Origin: Glandiceps talaboti | Lineage: Eukaryota; Hemichordata; Enteropneusta; Spengelidae | Direction of reading: 5' to 3' | NCBI RefSeq assembly: GCF_964340395.1 | Contig: NC_135553.1 | Span: 3,220,001 to 3,282,000 of the forward strand | Length of the DNA stretch: 62,000 bases | Shown here: positions 1 through 13,423 of the stretch, in pieces | How positions within the stretch are numbered: the first letter of the stretch is position 1 | How the letters are laid out: every line of letters begins with the position of its first letter | Made by a program: the position numbers and the translations under genes | The notes under the pieces: model-generated | Database searches by the model: none | The model's input: only the letters and a program-made list of their open reading frames with translations | Told to the model about the DNA's origin: nothing

Positions 1-1971
1 AACATAAAGTTTTGCTATAATATGGCTATTGGGAATGAATATCGCTTGATTTTATTCTCATGAAAGAAGACAGTCTATATTGCCATGTCATATTCCACAC
101 TGCCAACCAGCAAATAATCCGTTTCTTGTCAGTAGAGAGAACTATACGTGTTTTTCAAAGACGGCTTGCTTTGTGTAAGCTACGTACATGTTCCCTTAAA
201 TTAGTATCAGGGGTATCGATCACCGTATGTAATGACAATCTGTATCGATAAAAAATGGCCATCTTTCGACTCTCTTAAACTGAGAATATTTCAATCTTTT
301 TTGAAACCACATTTTCTTGTGACAAAAACCTAAAACAGTATCGTCTGGCGATAACAGTTGTACTAATATTATTACATTTTCATCGTCTTGCTAAAAATTA
401 CTAAATTTCAGTAATTGGGCGTCGATCTATCGGATAATGGTATTTCGCACACAAGAGAATTGAGCAATGTCAGTATAGATTTCTAGTTGATCCAGATCGT
501 GAAATGAAGCAATGTTAGTACAGTAAGATTGTCGTTGAGCCATGCGACGTGGTTTGCTTAAAGCGCCAATGCTGACGCGGCTCCAGACCTTAAATTACAA
601 AAAGAATATATATTGCAATGGAAGCCAGTAGAGTCAAAGCAATGTGTCGTCTATCTCGACAAAAATCTTACTAGCATCGCTTCTTTTTGTTAGCGTGGGT
701 TACCCACTATCTTCATTTCAGATCGTTGCCGAATCATGTATATTGATTGTAACAACATATGTTTTTCTAGCATATCAATGGATTAACGTATTGTTTGTTT
801 GTTATCTGTTGTATCTGTTGCCTTTGTTTGCCAATTCCCTTACACTGATGAAATCGATTTTTGTAATAATTCTTCTGCACGTTGTTTTAATATGCGTCTG
901 CTTTCTATGCATTATTGTGGTAAGCTGAAGGGACACACTGATTTATAGTCCCGTACTCGGGCAATTTGTGTCAAAAATAATGTTTTATTTCTTCGCTATA
1001 TGTTTGACATGCAATACTCTAAATCTGTCTCAATTTAAGAAATCTGAAAACATCTCATATGTCAGATGGGCTGACGGACAGTGTCAGACAGCTTTTATAT
1101 GCGAAGGATCCACATAGTTGTCAAATTCTTAGCATGTTGTTGATGCCATTTTGACATTATATCTTTTTTTGTATGATTGTAATGTATCGTGTTTTCTTTT
1201 TTTCTCATTGTTGGTTTCTCTTCTTGTGAAGGCTTAATAAATAAACAAATAAATAAATAAATAAATTTGAGAGATTTTTGTGTTAGCTTTATTACTTCGC
1301 CATTATACAATATATTTCTCGTTATACACGTACGCCATAAATGAGACTATGTATCTTTTTTGTTTTGAGTTTATTTTTACATGTATATGATTAATGTAAG
1401 CGTTTTGGTCTTTGAGTAATTATTTGATGTTTGTACAAGGATAAAGAAATTACATTTGATGTTTAAAGATTAAATTAATATCATATCAAATGTTTTATGA
1501 AGTAACAGAGTTTGCTAAAGGTTAACGTTTCATGTTCGCCATTTTCCACGCATTAACAAAATCTAGCCTAACTCATCTTTGATTCATTTCTGTTCTATGT
1601 ATTTGTAATCTTTTTTCCCCTTTTTCGGCAGCAAGTGTAACTAGAACCATGTCTTTCGTATCGAGTTCTTGTCAGCCGGGGGGCAATTAACAACTAGTAC
1701 TAGGTTTGTAGACGTGCATGTACTATACGCGTCATCCTTTTGTAGTTGGGCTGAACCCTGCCTCACAACAAAACCCACGAATACTACTTTAATAAAATAT
1801 AATTCGATACCTTTGCCAATCTAGGCAAATGATCTTACACATTGGACAGTGTGTTGGAGCCTTGAATGAAAGCTCTAGATTACGCAAACGTGACAAATGC
1901 AGTGTTACTATTTCATGATGTGTTGATCGTATACACTTTCTATATTGCATACTTTAGTAAATGTAATCCTC
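1..1971. other. Intergenic, no gene supported
   Basis: No exon with splice signals or a recognisable protein was found. A hydrophobic frame at 644-928 lacks an ATG start. A short (AAAT)n tract lies at about 1227-1266. Confidence 0.6.
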
Positions 1972-1989
1972 ACAAACAAACAAACAAAC

Positions 1990-2063
<74 letters not shown>

Positions 2064-2074
2064 GCTAGCTAATA
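1972..2074. repeat. (AAAC)n then (CTAA)n microsatellite
   Basis: About 100 bp of tetranucleotides that change from AAAC to AACT/CTAA, with two CTAG variants at the end. Confidence 0.97.
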
Positions 2075-2136
2075 AAATAAATTGGTTCATAATGTGGCGA
2101 TTCGTTCTGGATTCTTTTACTGCTTTCGAAGACGAC

Positions 2137-2205
2137 GGTGGTGGCGGTGGCGGCGGTGGTGGTGGTGGGGTGGTGGTGGTGGTGGTGGTGGTGGTGGTGG
2201 TGGTG
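2137..2205. repeat. (GGT)n triplet repeat
   Basis: About 70 bp of GGT/GTG triplets with GGC variants, 60 bp after the CTAA array. Confidence 0.95.
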
Positions 2206-5039
2206 TCATGATTGACATGTGGAAATAATGTTTGTGGGCCTACGGATGACAAATGTATGTGATACGTACAAACTAATATAATGAATTCCGTGCATATGAC
2301 CATGAATAGTGCAATTTCATTTTTATGGATTCCTCATAGGAACAGAATCGTGGCAAATACTTAAAACAATTACACCTACATCGCTGACAGGATATGCCAC
2401 GTCATTCTACAGACTCTGCACTAATGACACATACCATGAAGCCCTGAAGTCAGCCTGTGTCAATGTTCTGCAATTCGAGTAGAATAGTATGCCTCCTGTA
2501 AGGACAAGTGTAAGATTTTGGATTATTGTGCCTTCAGACATTACCTGTACATGAAATTGTATGCATCACATTGTGAAGAAAAGCAGACAGCGCCTCACAT
2601 CTCGCCTCAAGTCTCGCCTCACATCTCGCCTCACGCCTCGACATCTTTCAAATTAAAAAGATATTGAATTTAAACATGTCGGAACGTCCATCTATTGCAT
2701 AAGCTTGTATTATACAAGATATGAGATGTCACTACCAAAGATATATGTATTATTTGTATTATATCTTTATCACATAAATACGCACAAATCTTCACCTGTG
2801 CAATGCCAAACAAGTGCTCAGAATGACTTCTTTCAGTCATTCCACTATCGTCACCGTTTCGTAATAATGATGTTTTTTCAGTACACTGGTCAGTGCAGGC
2901 ATTACATTGCATACATGCATGGTCGGTATGAGCCTAACATACAGAGGTATTATAATATGTATTTAACTTTATCGTCAAATTGTGAGTGATCGGTGACGAT
3001 ATACATGACAAATCCCAGATTGTGACCAGTGCAGATGACCAACAAATTCTGACAATCTTCACTTACATTTTCAGACTAAACCAGATATTATATCACCAGG
3101 CTACGTCCAATAATTTAATAATTTCGGCTGAGAAAGCATACATAGTACAACCTAACCCCTCGATCGTCAGCTTGACCACGCGACATGTAATGAATAAACG
3201 TCGTATAACTACGAAATTTGCATATATAAGTCGTCGAGCCCTATTTTTATACGCGATGGATGTGATGAAACGTTAAAAAAGTATTTGTAATATTCGATTC
3301 AAATTGCTGAAAAATTATATGGATTGTCTTAATCTAAATATACTTCTACAAAAAAAAAAACGCTTTCATGTACACCATTTGAGATGGGTAGCCTATATAG
3401 TTTACATTTCCAAGTTAACCTGCGATTATATATAAAATCTTAATTTTGAGATTTTAACTGCCATTTATGTTGCTGTCATTTTTGTGTTGTAGAAATTTCA
3501 AAATAAAATTATTATTTACAACGAAGGTTGGGAAAATGTTTAAATAAGTAATGATAAAATTATTACTAATGACATTATGACAAGAGAATCTAGTTTGTTC
3601 ATAATCATATTATATCGGGGGGAAATCTTTAGACCTAGCCAACCAAAATAGATGAATAACGACATAGAATCAATTGTTACATATAGGAGGCACTTGGTAT
3701 AAATGTTTGGATGGTAGGTAAGGTGGCATTATATACGATTCATGAGTATTTTATATCAAACTTCCCAGACTCGACTATGACGAATGTATAACGCAATGTT
3801 TTAATTTAGGACTTGTTCCGACAGAAAAGTACCATTCACAAAACGACGTAACCTTACAAGTCTTTGCATTTCACTATGCTTCCTATGGCGGGACTACGTA
3901 ACCATTCAATCGCCGATGAGTTTCTCATTAGCTGCGTTCTTCCCTCCAACATACGTATAATATACGACAAAAAAATATCTTATCTCCGACAATTCGAAGC
4001 CATACAAATAAAAGAGAATTTTGAATGGCCTCAGATAATGAAGATGCAGTGCGTAGTACCGCGTATCACAATATTTCTTGCAATATTCAGTATATAGTCG
4101 AAGATTCGTTTAATCATTAAAAGGAAGGAGATCAAGTCACAATCTAGATAAAGATTTAAATCGCTACGTGTGGATAAATTAAACATGTCGTCTGATTTCA
4201 CGATGTGATCAAAATCATCACTTGTAGGTCGCCTTCTAAGATGTCCTCTCATATTTCATATAATATAAACGCCATAGGTATATGCGAAAGGTATATGCAA
4301 ATCATAACATTTCCACGAAAACAAACAGCGAACAAAAGTGAAAAGGCAAGAATTTATATTTCATCAAAATAAAATATAAACTAAACTAACACCTATTATT
4401 GCTGGTTATCTTTGTCTCTGTGTTTGGTTATTGTTTTCTTTGCGATTTCGTCTTGGTTTCGAATTATATACCGCCATGCATTGATTGCTATGCTGAAATC
4501 CGTCATTTGAACAATTTTGGATGAGGAAGCCGAGATCTATAACTTCGAAGTGGAGGAGAAAATCAGACCAAGTAAATTACATAAGGGGCTTGCTTTGAAG
4601 ACTCGGATTTGTACAGTTTCCCCGTGTGAGGGCGTTGCTCTAGGCGGATTGGATGGAAGTTAAACTTCGATTAACTTTAATTACTAACTCTTCGGAAAAA
4701 TCCTAGCTCGATGAACTTGAGGAATATCACCATTTTGCAGATTTACGAAAGCCAAAGATTATGGACAGAAAAAAATTGTGTTTTCTAATTTAAACTTCAG
4801 TAAGTTACCAGTCAATAAACGCGGCTCGGTATTCACATTCCGACGAACTCAGCTGCGACGCAAACCAGAACAGTAGGCAAACCTTTGCACCACTTGCCCT
4901 ATTAGGGGTACCCCTCTATTAGGGGTACCACTCTCCCTCCCCCACCTGATGTCTAGTATCATTTAGAGTCTCATTGTGGTTATTTTTAATAATAGACTTG
5001 TACGGTAACTTTGAAAGAGAATGTCGATGGATCTCAGGT
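2206..5039. other. Intergenic, no gene supported
   Basis: Only short frames with no family resemblance. A local ctcgcctcacatctcgcctc repeat lies at about 2595-2640, and ctattaggggtacc is duplicated near 4910-4935. Confidence 0.6.
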
Positions 5040-5345
5040 CAATATTTTCCCTTGTCTTTCCCATGCCATAATTCATGGACTGAGATCAACCTTTTTCCCT
5101 TGCCTTTCCCTTCCCATAATTCATGGAACTCGATTCAACCTTTTCCCTTGTCTTTCCCATGCCATAATTCATGGAACCGAGATCAACCTTTTTCCCTTGT
5201 CTTTCCCTTGACATATTTCTTGGAAATCAGTGCAAACTTTTCCATTGTCTTTCCCTTCAATACCATATTTCATGGAAATCAGTGCAAACTCTTCCCTTGT
5301 CTTTCTCTAGAATACCATATTTCATGGTACTCGGATCAACCTTTT
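5040..5345. repeat. Minisatellite, 6 copies of about 48-55 bp
   Basis: The recurring core is cccttgtctttccc, then a c/tata(a/t)ttcatgg box, then atcaacctttt. The last three copies carry atcagtgcaaac instead. Copies are diverged. The open frames crossing it are repeat translations. Confidence 0.85.
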
Positions 5346-7524
5346 CTCTGTTTTACCGTATTTCAGTGTCAAAAATTGCCAAGCTATGTTTCATAAGTTT
5401 TTAACAATATTTTTAAAGTGAATGTTTTGAAATACCAAACAATTATCTTCCATAGCGTAAGAAATAAAATGAATTTTGAACAGCCAATCGACAACATATC
5501 AAATACTAGAAAGTCAAAGTTGTGGATGCAAGGGAGGCATCAACTTTAAAATTGGCACAGATAAAAATATTCTTGAGAAGAATTCCATGATCAGCAGGTC
5601 ATGGGTACAACGCCCTCTGGTGCATGTAGGATTGTCTATGACCATCGCCAAAACAGTACGGCTGGTCGGCCGAAATATTCATATAAATTGGGTCGCCATA
5701 TTATTTAAAACTCGTCTCTAGTCATGAAAGGGTTAATGCTTTGAAATAAAAACAAGAACCTAACACAACTGATTTATCATTTTATTTCCACCCACACTTT
5801 TGCTAATATCTCCATAAAGTTAGTATTTACTGAAAATTGTGATTTCTCTTTCTTGTATATACATAATGACGTTTGGATGAGGGGGAGGGGGGGGTACAAA
5901 AACAGACAATCCTGGGGTACTATTGTGTCAGTTTTTGATGTGTGCACTATGACGACTCTTCTTGATTGACATGACAAATGATTCGGGAATACTTCCACGA
6001 GTCGACATCATTTGTCAGAAGTCCAATTTAAATATTTCTGCAGCTTCCGGCAATCTTGTACAGCACACTCCGTTGATCATGTCTACAGAATGACGACATG
6101 TTTACCCGTCGTATCGTCTATCTCGCCACGTACTCAGCTTCCATCAACCGAAAATTCAAAAACTTTACTATACTTACTTCAAATTAAAAGAACGAGCCAA
6201 AATTTTAGTTTGAGGAGAAAAATGCTCATATTACACAGCGGAAATTGGCGCGTTTCAAATAATCAACTTCCGAAACCATGTTTTTCTCTCGTTAGGGAAT
6301 CAGTGTTTATTTGTGCGCCTAACGAGCTGCAATTTACTCCCATCGTTCCGTCAACCTATCGTCTAGAAGCAGCGAAGCGTTTACACTCCACTCTTTACAA
6401 GAGTCATGTAACTAGCAAAACAAAAAAAAGGCAAACTTTGATAAAATTACCAACGAACTAATGATCGATAATTTTGTTTCGTTACAGTATGCATCGCCTG
6501 TCGTCTGCTCATTCTGTGGGCCGCGTGGTAATTGGCCACGTGACATACTTGTTGAGTCATTTTACACAACCACACACTTTTCCAGACTGTTAAGAATACA
6601 ATGTACCAAGGAGCTTTGACGAATTATCAACCACAGGAATATCGATCGTGATACAAACAAAACTATCATGAAAAACGAAAAAACGCCGACGGTTTTATAA
6701 TACGTGTTTTATTGAAATATTTAGCTTTTTATACAATGATCCGACAACTCAACATTGTGCATTATTTAAGTAAATGTCCTGTTGGAGTCTGTCTGAAAAT
6801 GTTATACACACCAAATATTTTGTCATATTTCTACACGTAAATATATATTTAACACTGTGCTAACAAAAGGCTCCCGTCTAATATTCAAACCTAACCATCT
6901 ACTATAATAACGTTACCAAGGGAACGTTACGTCAACCAATGAAATGCATATATTTCATTCTTAAAACTTAAAGCATAGAAATTATTATTTTTTTTAAAAA
7001 CTCGGAATATATATATAGAAATGTGAAATCCTGTCATTTATAAAGATTTTTAAAACCGGTATAAGCTGTATGTGGTTTTTAAACACCTTTCCACGATATC
7101 ATCGAAGTTAAACACAAATCATCTATATACACTTAACGGAACTCTCCGTTACTTTCATGTCTTTTCGACAATAAACTTACACTCTATTTGAGAGAAATAG
7201 TCAATCCCATTCCTAGAGATAAATGGGGGTAAGATTAAAACAATTTTGAAATAAAAAATGGGAAATGTAAAATTGATTTTAGTCGAATTTTATCCACCAC
7301 TAGTCGACGGCTACTCATAGTCATATACAAATGTACTATACTAAGCGGGCGCGTTAATCGACTCAAAGTGAAGGGACTCCTTCGTCACAAATAAATAACC
7401 CACATTTCTGAACGTATGTGTATTACATTACATACAGTATTTTCCTTTGAAGTACTCATTATGTGAAGTGCAATGAGACAAACAATAAAATGGTGTAAAT
7501 GTCAGTAAGGTTTTTGACAAGCCA
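5346..7524. other. Intergenic, no gene supported
   Basis: It contains a 149-codon frame (6012-6461) without an ATG start or recognisable motif, and AT-rich sequence. No other structure was seen. Confidence 0.6.
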
Positions 7525-7836
7525 GATCACAGGGGGCTCAGGCTCAGTTAGTTTTGTTTACGAGAACAAAAATAAACAAATAAACCACCAAAAACATATA
7601 AATGAATAAATAAAACCAAACAAACAAATACTGACCCCAAAAAGTAGTCACAATTGTAGATACCCCACTACTGGGGGGGGTCAGAATTTGTTTGGTTATA
7701 TTTACTTATTTGGGTATTTTATTTGGTTGTTTGTTTGATTATTAATTTTGTTTGTTTGTTTGGTTGTTTGTTTGTTTGGTTGTTTGGTTGTTTGTTTTCG
7801 TAAACAAAACTAACTGAGCCTGAGCCCCTGTGGTCA
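7525..7836. mobile_element. Foldback (palindromic) element, about 310 bp
   Basis: The left arm begins gatcacagggggctcaggc (7525) and the right arm ends gcctgagcccctgtggtc (about 7836). The match continues through ctcagttagttttgtttacgagaacaaa and then into AAAC/TTTG-rich tracts, so almost the whole element could form one hairpin. It is MITE-like, with no ORF. Confidence 0.7.
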
Positions 7837-8243
7837 CAAGACAATTCGTACTTATTATCATTGTATTACCAAGTTATCGTCACTGTAAATTCGTTCACCT
7901 TTTCCTAACACAATACAGGTTTCATTTTGCCCGAGGGTTCTGTAGGTTTTTTCTTCTCATTTTTATGACACATTTTTGCTAATGTACACGTATGCATGAC
8001 AACCTATTAAGTGAAGACTTTAAACTGTCAGCATTAAATTTATATTTATTACTATCATCCAATTGATCAATGTGGAGTAATAAACCTTATCTTAACCCAT
8101 GGGTATAAAGTGAATTATTTAATAATGCAAAAAATATACCATTTATACAAGATAAAGTATTGCCTGAAATAATATGTGGTTTCAATTATTTGTATTGTTT
8201 TACTTGTTATCTGCACCGACGTTTGACGGCTCTAGGAAGTCCT

Positions 8244-8246
8244 TCC

Positions 8247-8319
<73 letters not shown>
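8244..8319. repeat. Poly-C and (CT)n tract
   Basis: A C-run of about 14 followed by about 62 bp of CT, some 300 bp beyond the stop of gene A on its downstream side. Confidence 0.97.
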
Positions 8320-8322
<3 letters not shown>

Positions 8323-8627
8323 ATATCTCTCGATTCACGATTTAAGAATTACATATGCTACTTTTAGATTAACGTCTTGAGCACTGTCTCTTGCCGCAAA
8401 GTCGGATCAAAACAGTATGTGCAATGGGCGGTGTGTACAATGTAATTTTTCTTCATCATTTTCGTTAGATATATATACAACTGTTTTACAATACAATCTT
8501 GTTCATTTATGACGGAACGATCATCGCATTCAAAAATATCTGTGAAAGACCTTTGTTCAAAGTATGTCACATTAAAGTTGACGTTGAGGTCTCAAATTCA
8601 CGTCTTTTACACAGTATTGTTATTACG

Positions 8628-11600
8628 TCAATGCAGAGCGTACAAAATTGTACTGAAAAGCAGAGCTGCAAAAAGGTTGGTGCCCTCAACGACGATTTTC
8701 GTAGAACCAGCAGAAATGACTTCGTTGTTGCAGTAATTATCGCTACAGCAGTAATAGCATTCTGTAACAGAGCTAGTTTCCATACACACTGTCTCAGACG
8801 CTGCGTCACATGAAAGTTCAAGTCCATCACCAACATAGGAATCATTGCAGCTTCTCACAATGTACCCATCACTGTCAATAATTGTCTAAAATGTAAATAT
8901 TAAAAAAATACATAAACTCATGGAATGTGGGCACACAGGAACATGCCATAGATTGAACATTGCCGCAAAATATTCCTTCATATTCGTAAAAAAACGAAGT
9001 GCTATTGACGGGTCACTATGGACGCCATCAATTAAAGTTCAAAGATAGGTCTATGTTATCAGTCGAAAGAGGGCGGTCTTTATGATAATACTTTAGGTGT
9101 GTGTCTGATCATTTACCATACCATGATTGACTTACCCAACAATTGTATAAGCAAGTTTCGTTATAGTTGCCAGGGTTACTGATTGTTGCCAAGTCGGATG
9201 CGCAGTCAGAGTCGACACTTTCATCACATACATAACATACAACACCGTCGGAACCTAGAAACAAAAAAGATATGTTCTTTGTCTTAGATGTTCAACATAC
9301 AACTACAACGGGGGTGGGGGTTTCTGTGCTCAACAAGATACTAAAGCTGGAGTCAGAATTTACGGCAGGGGGGCCTGGGGAGAAATTATTTTGGTCAAAA
9401 AAACATTTCGCATCCCCCCCCCCCCCCTTCGCGCACTCAAAAATGTCTCACATTGGGCTGTACTTGGAGATGCGTAGTCAGCATGGTTTTATCTTTCAAT
9501 TTTGATTCTGGGCAGAAAAAACATCCCCCATGATAGTTAGCGGGGAGGGTGTGGGAGAGGTTTCCCCCTCCCACAGTAACCACTTTTTATAAACTAAGGA
9601 CATGTAGGAGGCTATTTAATGGCATAGAATTTCAAACCATGACACATTATCGAAAACCATAGAGTACTTGAAAATTGTCTTCAATACCCCAATTTTACTC
9701 GAGTCAATGCATTACTATGCAACTGTATGGTTATATTACCTACACTTTAACTTACGTATTCAGAGATATTTTGGCAGACACACACATTTTCTTGGCTAGC
9801 TATTGACTGCCTCATAATTAAATGTATGGTAGGTAAATGGGTAAATGAAGTGCACAATTTTGCAAAGTACAAGGCAGTAAACGGTCGCTCCTGAGGTTTA
9901 ATTTGGTTCAAATCATGGGCAAAATATTTCTGGGGGCTTCCCCTTTTGATCAGACCATCGGAATTTTCATGTCCCCCCCCCTTGAACCCTCAATTTGTTT
10001 CATGCCCCTCCCCCCCAAAAATATCTCCCCAAGGCCCCCCCCCCCGCCGTAAATTCTGACTCCAACCTATCCCATCTTCAACTCATGACTTGCTGAATTG
10101 CTTGATTTTCTGATATGCAAAAAGGGCTTTCGAGAGTATTTCAAAAACCACCGTGAGAGGCGCCAATAGAGCCTTAATGTCGGCACTGTAGCAGTCAAGT
10201 CTTCACTTCTCATGGAGAGGTTCGTAGTTTCAATTTTTTGTTTAGCTTTCTCAGTTACATGGAACGAACGAACTCCTGGAATAATGACAGGTTTGAGATG
10301 TACCTCCCGTCGATATAACAGCAAATTTCACCCGTGAAGACAACTGGTTGCCGTACCGCATCGAACATGTTCGCCGTGAAAGTACAAACGATATGTCCAG
10401 AAATAATCACTCCTTCGCCCCAACGAAATATGAAGATACATATATTATTACGAAAATGATGTTTCTTAAATACCATATTAATGTCTACGTACTTATTAAA
10501 GATAAAACCGTGTAAGATCCAATGATGGTCCATTATGTAATGTAACAACGTTCTTTTGTTCTCTAAATATAGATGTAGATAACGACACTAAATGACAGCA
10601 AACAATACTCAAAAACGGATATGGTTAACTCATATTATCTCCATGGTAACGACGGAGATCATTGATAATATTTATTTTGTCGCCTGAGAACAAATACCTA
10701 TGATATAAGACCACAAGAACTATCCAATATTTGTACTGAATATATTGAATTTAAAATATTATTCTAAAGACTGGTAGACAAACATAGATAGATTAAATAT
10801 GAAGTTAACGATAGATTATACTACACCTATTACCGTTTAGAATTAAATGTATATTAAAAACTAATTTCAAACTATTAAACTGAGAATGAATCACAACTTT
10901 TGCTATTAGTTGCATCGTCATTAAACTATTATTCCCTTTTGCGAGACATGCTACTTTACAGCATCGATAAAACACGTAGCTCCCAGCGGAAAAAATGTGC
11001 TTTGGCCTATGAGAAAAGTAGGTTGCTAATGTCGTGATTCGATTATCGCAAGGCGTGAAGAACATTGTATAGTCATGTGACACAATTTTACAGTATTTCA
11101 CGTGACCAGACCAAGATCTATTTTTGTTGAGAAAAAGATGAAACAGTTTCTAACTGTCTTGACGAACAATGATATCGCAGGGTGATGTAGTCCTGTAGTA
11201 CGTACGTTTAGACTAAAACGATTCGAATCAAATCTGCATTACGTCATACCGACTACCTCACGTGAGTCAGCTGTGGTTTGCAATGTAGAGATTAAACTTG
11301 ATAATCTCGATAAACCGAAGATTAGGTCAAATCCCTTTTCATCATGGAGGTCAAGTAGAAATTCAATTCTATCTTACATCACAATGTAATAACGTTAACG
11401 TTGACCATAGACCTTGGTGGTGGGTCTATGCATTGACCAAGAAAACTTAACACTACGTGTCCAAAATACACTCAGACCATTTTGTTGATTTTGTTGATGG
11501 CGCTTGACCTTAATTCACCCGGTTTTTATTTCACTTAGAGACAGTTGGGATGGAGTCGTAAGAATATCAACAATGTGTTAATAATACGTCTGAGTTATTG

Positions 11601-12402
11601 AGAAGGTACTTTAACTTAACACCACAACACAACACAACACAACACAACACAACACAACACAACACAACACAACACAACACAACACAACATGCAAAGAGTA
11701 CAAAATGCTAGCGTTTCTCCGTGGTAACAATTTTTACAAACATTCACCCCATCACTACCAAGGATATCAGTAAAAGCATAAATACGCAATTGACCCTGAA
11801 ACTGTGTATCTTAATCGTTTGTAGTTAAATTATTTAAACTAATGCCTGAAAAGGTTGTTTGAAAAGTACCAAGAATCTTATATTGCACTGTGTTATTTCA
11901 TAGAAATTTTGCAAAAGTTTCAAGTTTGCAGCCAAGTCAAATAATACTATGATGAAAACTTAGATTTCTCAGATATGTATAACAAGTTTCATATGAAAAT
12001 ACTTCCCACCATTGAGTTAGGTTTCTCTATCATGCATAAAATTAATTTCTTACCCGAAGTAGTTACTTCACTAACTGTTGTTGTGTCCTGTGTTACTGCG
12101 ACAGTCGTCCCGGTTGTTTCTGTGGCAAAAGTGGGAGTGCCTGATGTTCCTGCCGAAGCAAGTGTGTTGACGGTTCCCGATGTTCCTGCTGTAGCGGTAC
12201 CTGATGTTCCAGTTGTAACGGCTGTGGTAGCCACAGACGACTGTGCCACTATCTTCTGAGTAACACTCACTGTCATGTAAAATATAAATACACACTGGTT
12301 TGTTATTTCTTTGTAGAAGACGTGTAGAAGTTAAAACTTGTTCTTTTCAGGGCATTTTTCGACCCACTGTCATTTACCTTCACAACATACATATACATAT
12401 AA

Positions 12403-12450
<48 letters not shown>

Positions 12451-13276
12451 AAACGCCAAACGTGTCAGTTTCCATCGTCGTTGCTATAGTAACATACCTT
12501 TTGGGGGTGTTTACAGACCTCATATAAAACTTCCCATGTAGCACATGGGATATTGAACATTTGATATAGCTCACGTTTCAGTGGAAATGTCAAATAACAA
12601 TTATACAATATGTAAATGAATTTGTTGCATTGCAAATACATCATTTCTCTCATCAATTTTATTCCTTAAATTGTTGACACATTTATTTTGGGAGAGGGGT
12701 AAATAGATGAAATTTGACACGCTTTGGCATCACTTGTTACATAATAATTTCCATGGCAATAAGGGATTACTCTGGTAGCATCAATATGACGTCACCCGTA
12801 TGTTTTACCAATGATCTAAACAAATATTAAAATTAATAGATACATCAGATCAATGATTTACTATTCTCCATAGAAACCACGTAAACAATGACATGATTTA
12901 CATATGTCTGGAATGTTTAAGAACTCCCTAGATACCGTTATTAAAATAATAAGTAATGATATATGTGAAATTAAGGCAAAATTAATTAAATAGTGTCCGG
13001 CTACATGTTCTGTTTTATTTCAAATTTTAAAAAAAAAATAACTCCGGTATTTGTTATTGAGAAACTATCAGGTGATTGGTTGGTATGTGTTTAGTAATTC
13101 AAACTTGACATATACTTTAGCATGTATAGAATTTCTCAAGTATTAGTATTACTATACGTCAAATTAACGGGAATATGTTGACTTTTTGTAAATTGTGTTG
13201 TGTATAAATAACATATTAAGGATGGACAATACTTACCTAGCACCAATAGAAATAGCAAGGATGAGATACACTTCAT
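8628..13276 (-). CDS. Gene A: mucin-stalk Ly6/uPAR (three-finger) GPI-type surface protein, 4 coding exons
   Basis: Seen: coding exons, in transcript order, at 13276-13237, 12269-12054, 9254-9136 and 8885-8628. All have GT..AG boundaries; phases are 1, 1 and 0; they join to 210 codons plus TGA. Residues 1-13 (MKCISSLLFLLVL) form a signal peptide. Residues 15-85 are Thr/Ser/Gly-rich with recurring GTSGT motifs, a mucin-like stalk. Residues 87-180 carry 12 cysteines (92, 95, 103, 120, 124, 138, 151, 159, 168, 171, 172, 177), opening with VVCYVC and closing with CCSDNYCNN, the signature end of Ly6/uPAR domains. NxS/T sequons lie at 117 and 139. The last 17 residues (NLFAALLFSTILYALH) are hydrophobic and end at the stop, as in a GPI-anchoring signal. 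Known: Ly6 proteins are disulphide-rich extracellular modules, often GPI-anchored. Inference: an O-glycosylated cell-surface protein of unknown ligand. A 5' noncoding exon is implied, because an acceptor lies 6 nt before the ATG; a donor at about 14825 could serve it. No poly(A) site is assigned. Confidence 0.82.
9349..10063. mobile_element. Inverted-repeat element in intron 2 of gene A
   Basis: The left end ggagtcagaatttacggc (9349 onward) is matched in reverse complement by gccgtaaattctgactcc, which ends at 10063. The homology continues inward through a G-run/C-run and ggggaga/tctcccc for about 45 bp. The 715-bp interior has no coding potential and contains long poly-C tracts. No convincing target duplication was seen, so the superfamily is unknown. 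Confidence 0.6.
11622..11689. repeat. (ACAAC)n pentanucleotide repeat
   Basis: About 13 copies of ACAAC/AACAC in intron 2 of gene A. Confidence 0.96.
12410..12449. repeat. (CA)n microsatellite
   Basis: About 20 CA units in intron 1 of gene A, roughly 140 nt upstream of the acceptor of its mucin exon on the sense strand. Confidence 0.97.
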
Positions 13277-13423
13277 GGTTACCTGGAAGAAAACAAAACA
13301 TGGCTTTAAAAAATCCTACTACTTGTAAGTGGCAAGGGACCAAATGTACTGTGTTCATGCCAAAGTGGTCTTTAAGTATTTAAAATCCGGCCACTAGACA
13401 GTCCATATACATTCTAGTCACAA

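Noticed and set aside
644-928. 94-codon hydrophobic frame resembling membrane segments
   Set aside because: It begins at GTG with no ATG until late in the frame, has no splice signals or family motif, and hydrophobicity is expected from T-rich sequence.
6012-6461. 149-codon plus-strand frame
   Set aside because: It starts at a non-ATG codon, has no recognisable motif and no supporting splice signals. It is compatible with chance.
8499-8813. Plus-strand frames of 104 and 75 codons
   Set aside because: They are antisense to the Ly6 terminal exon, which has the cysteine pattern and splice sites on the minus strand.
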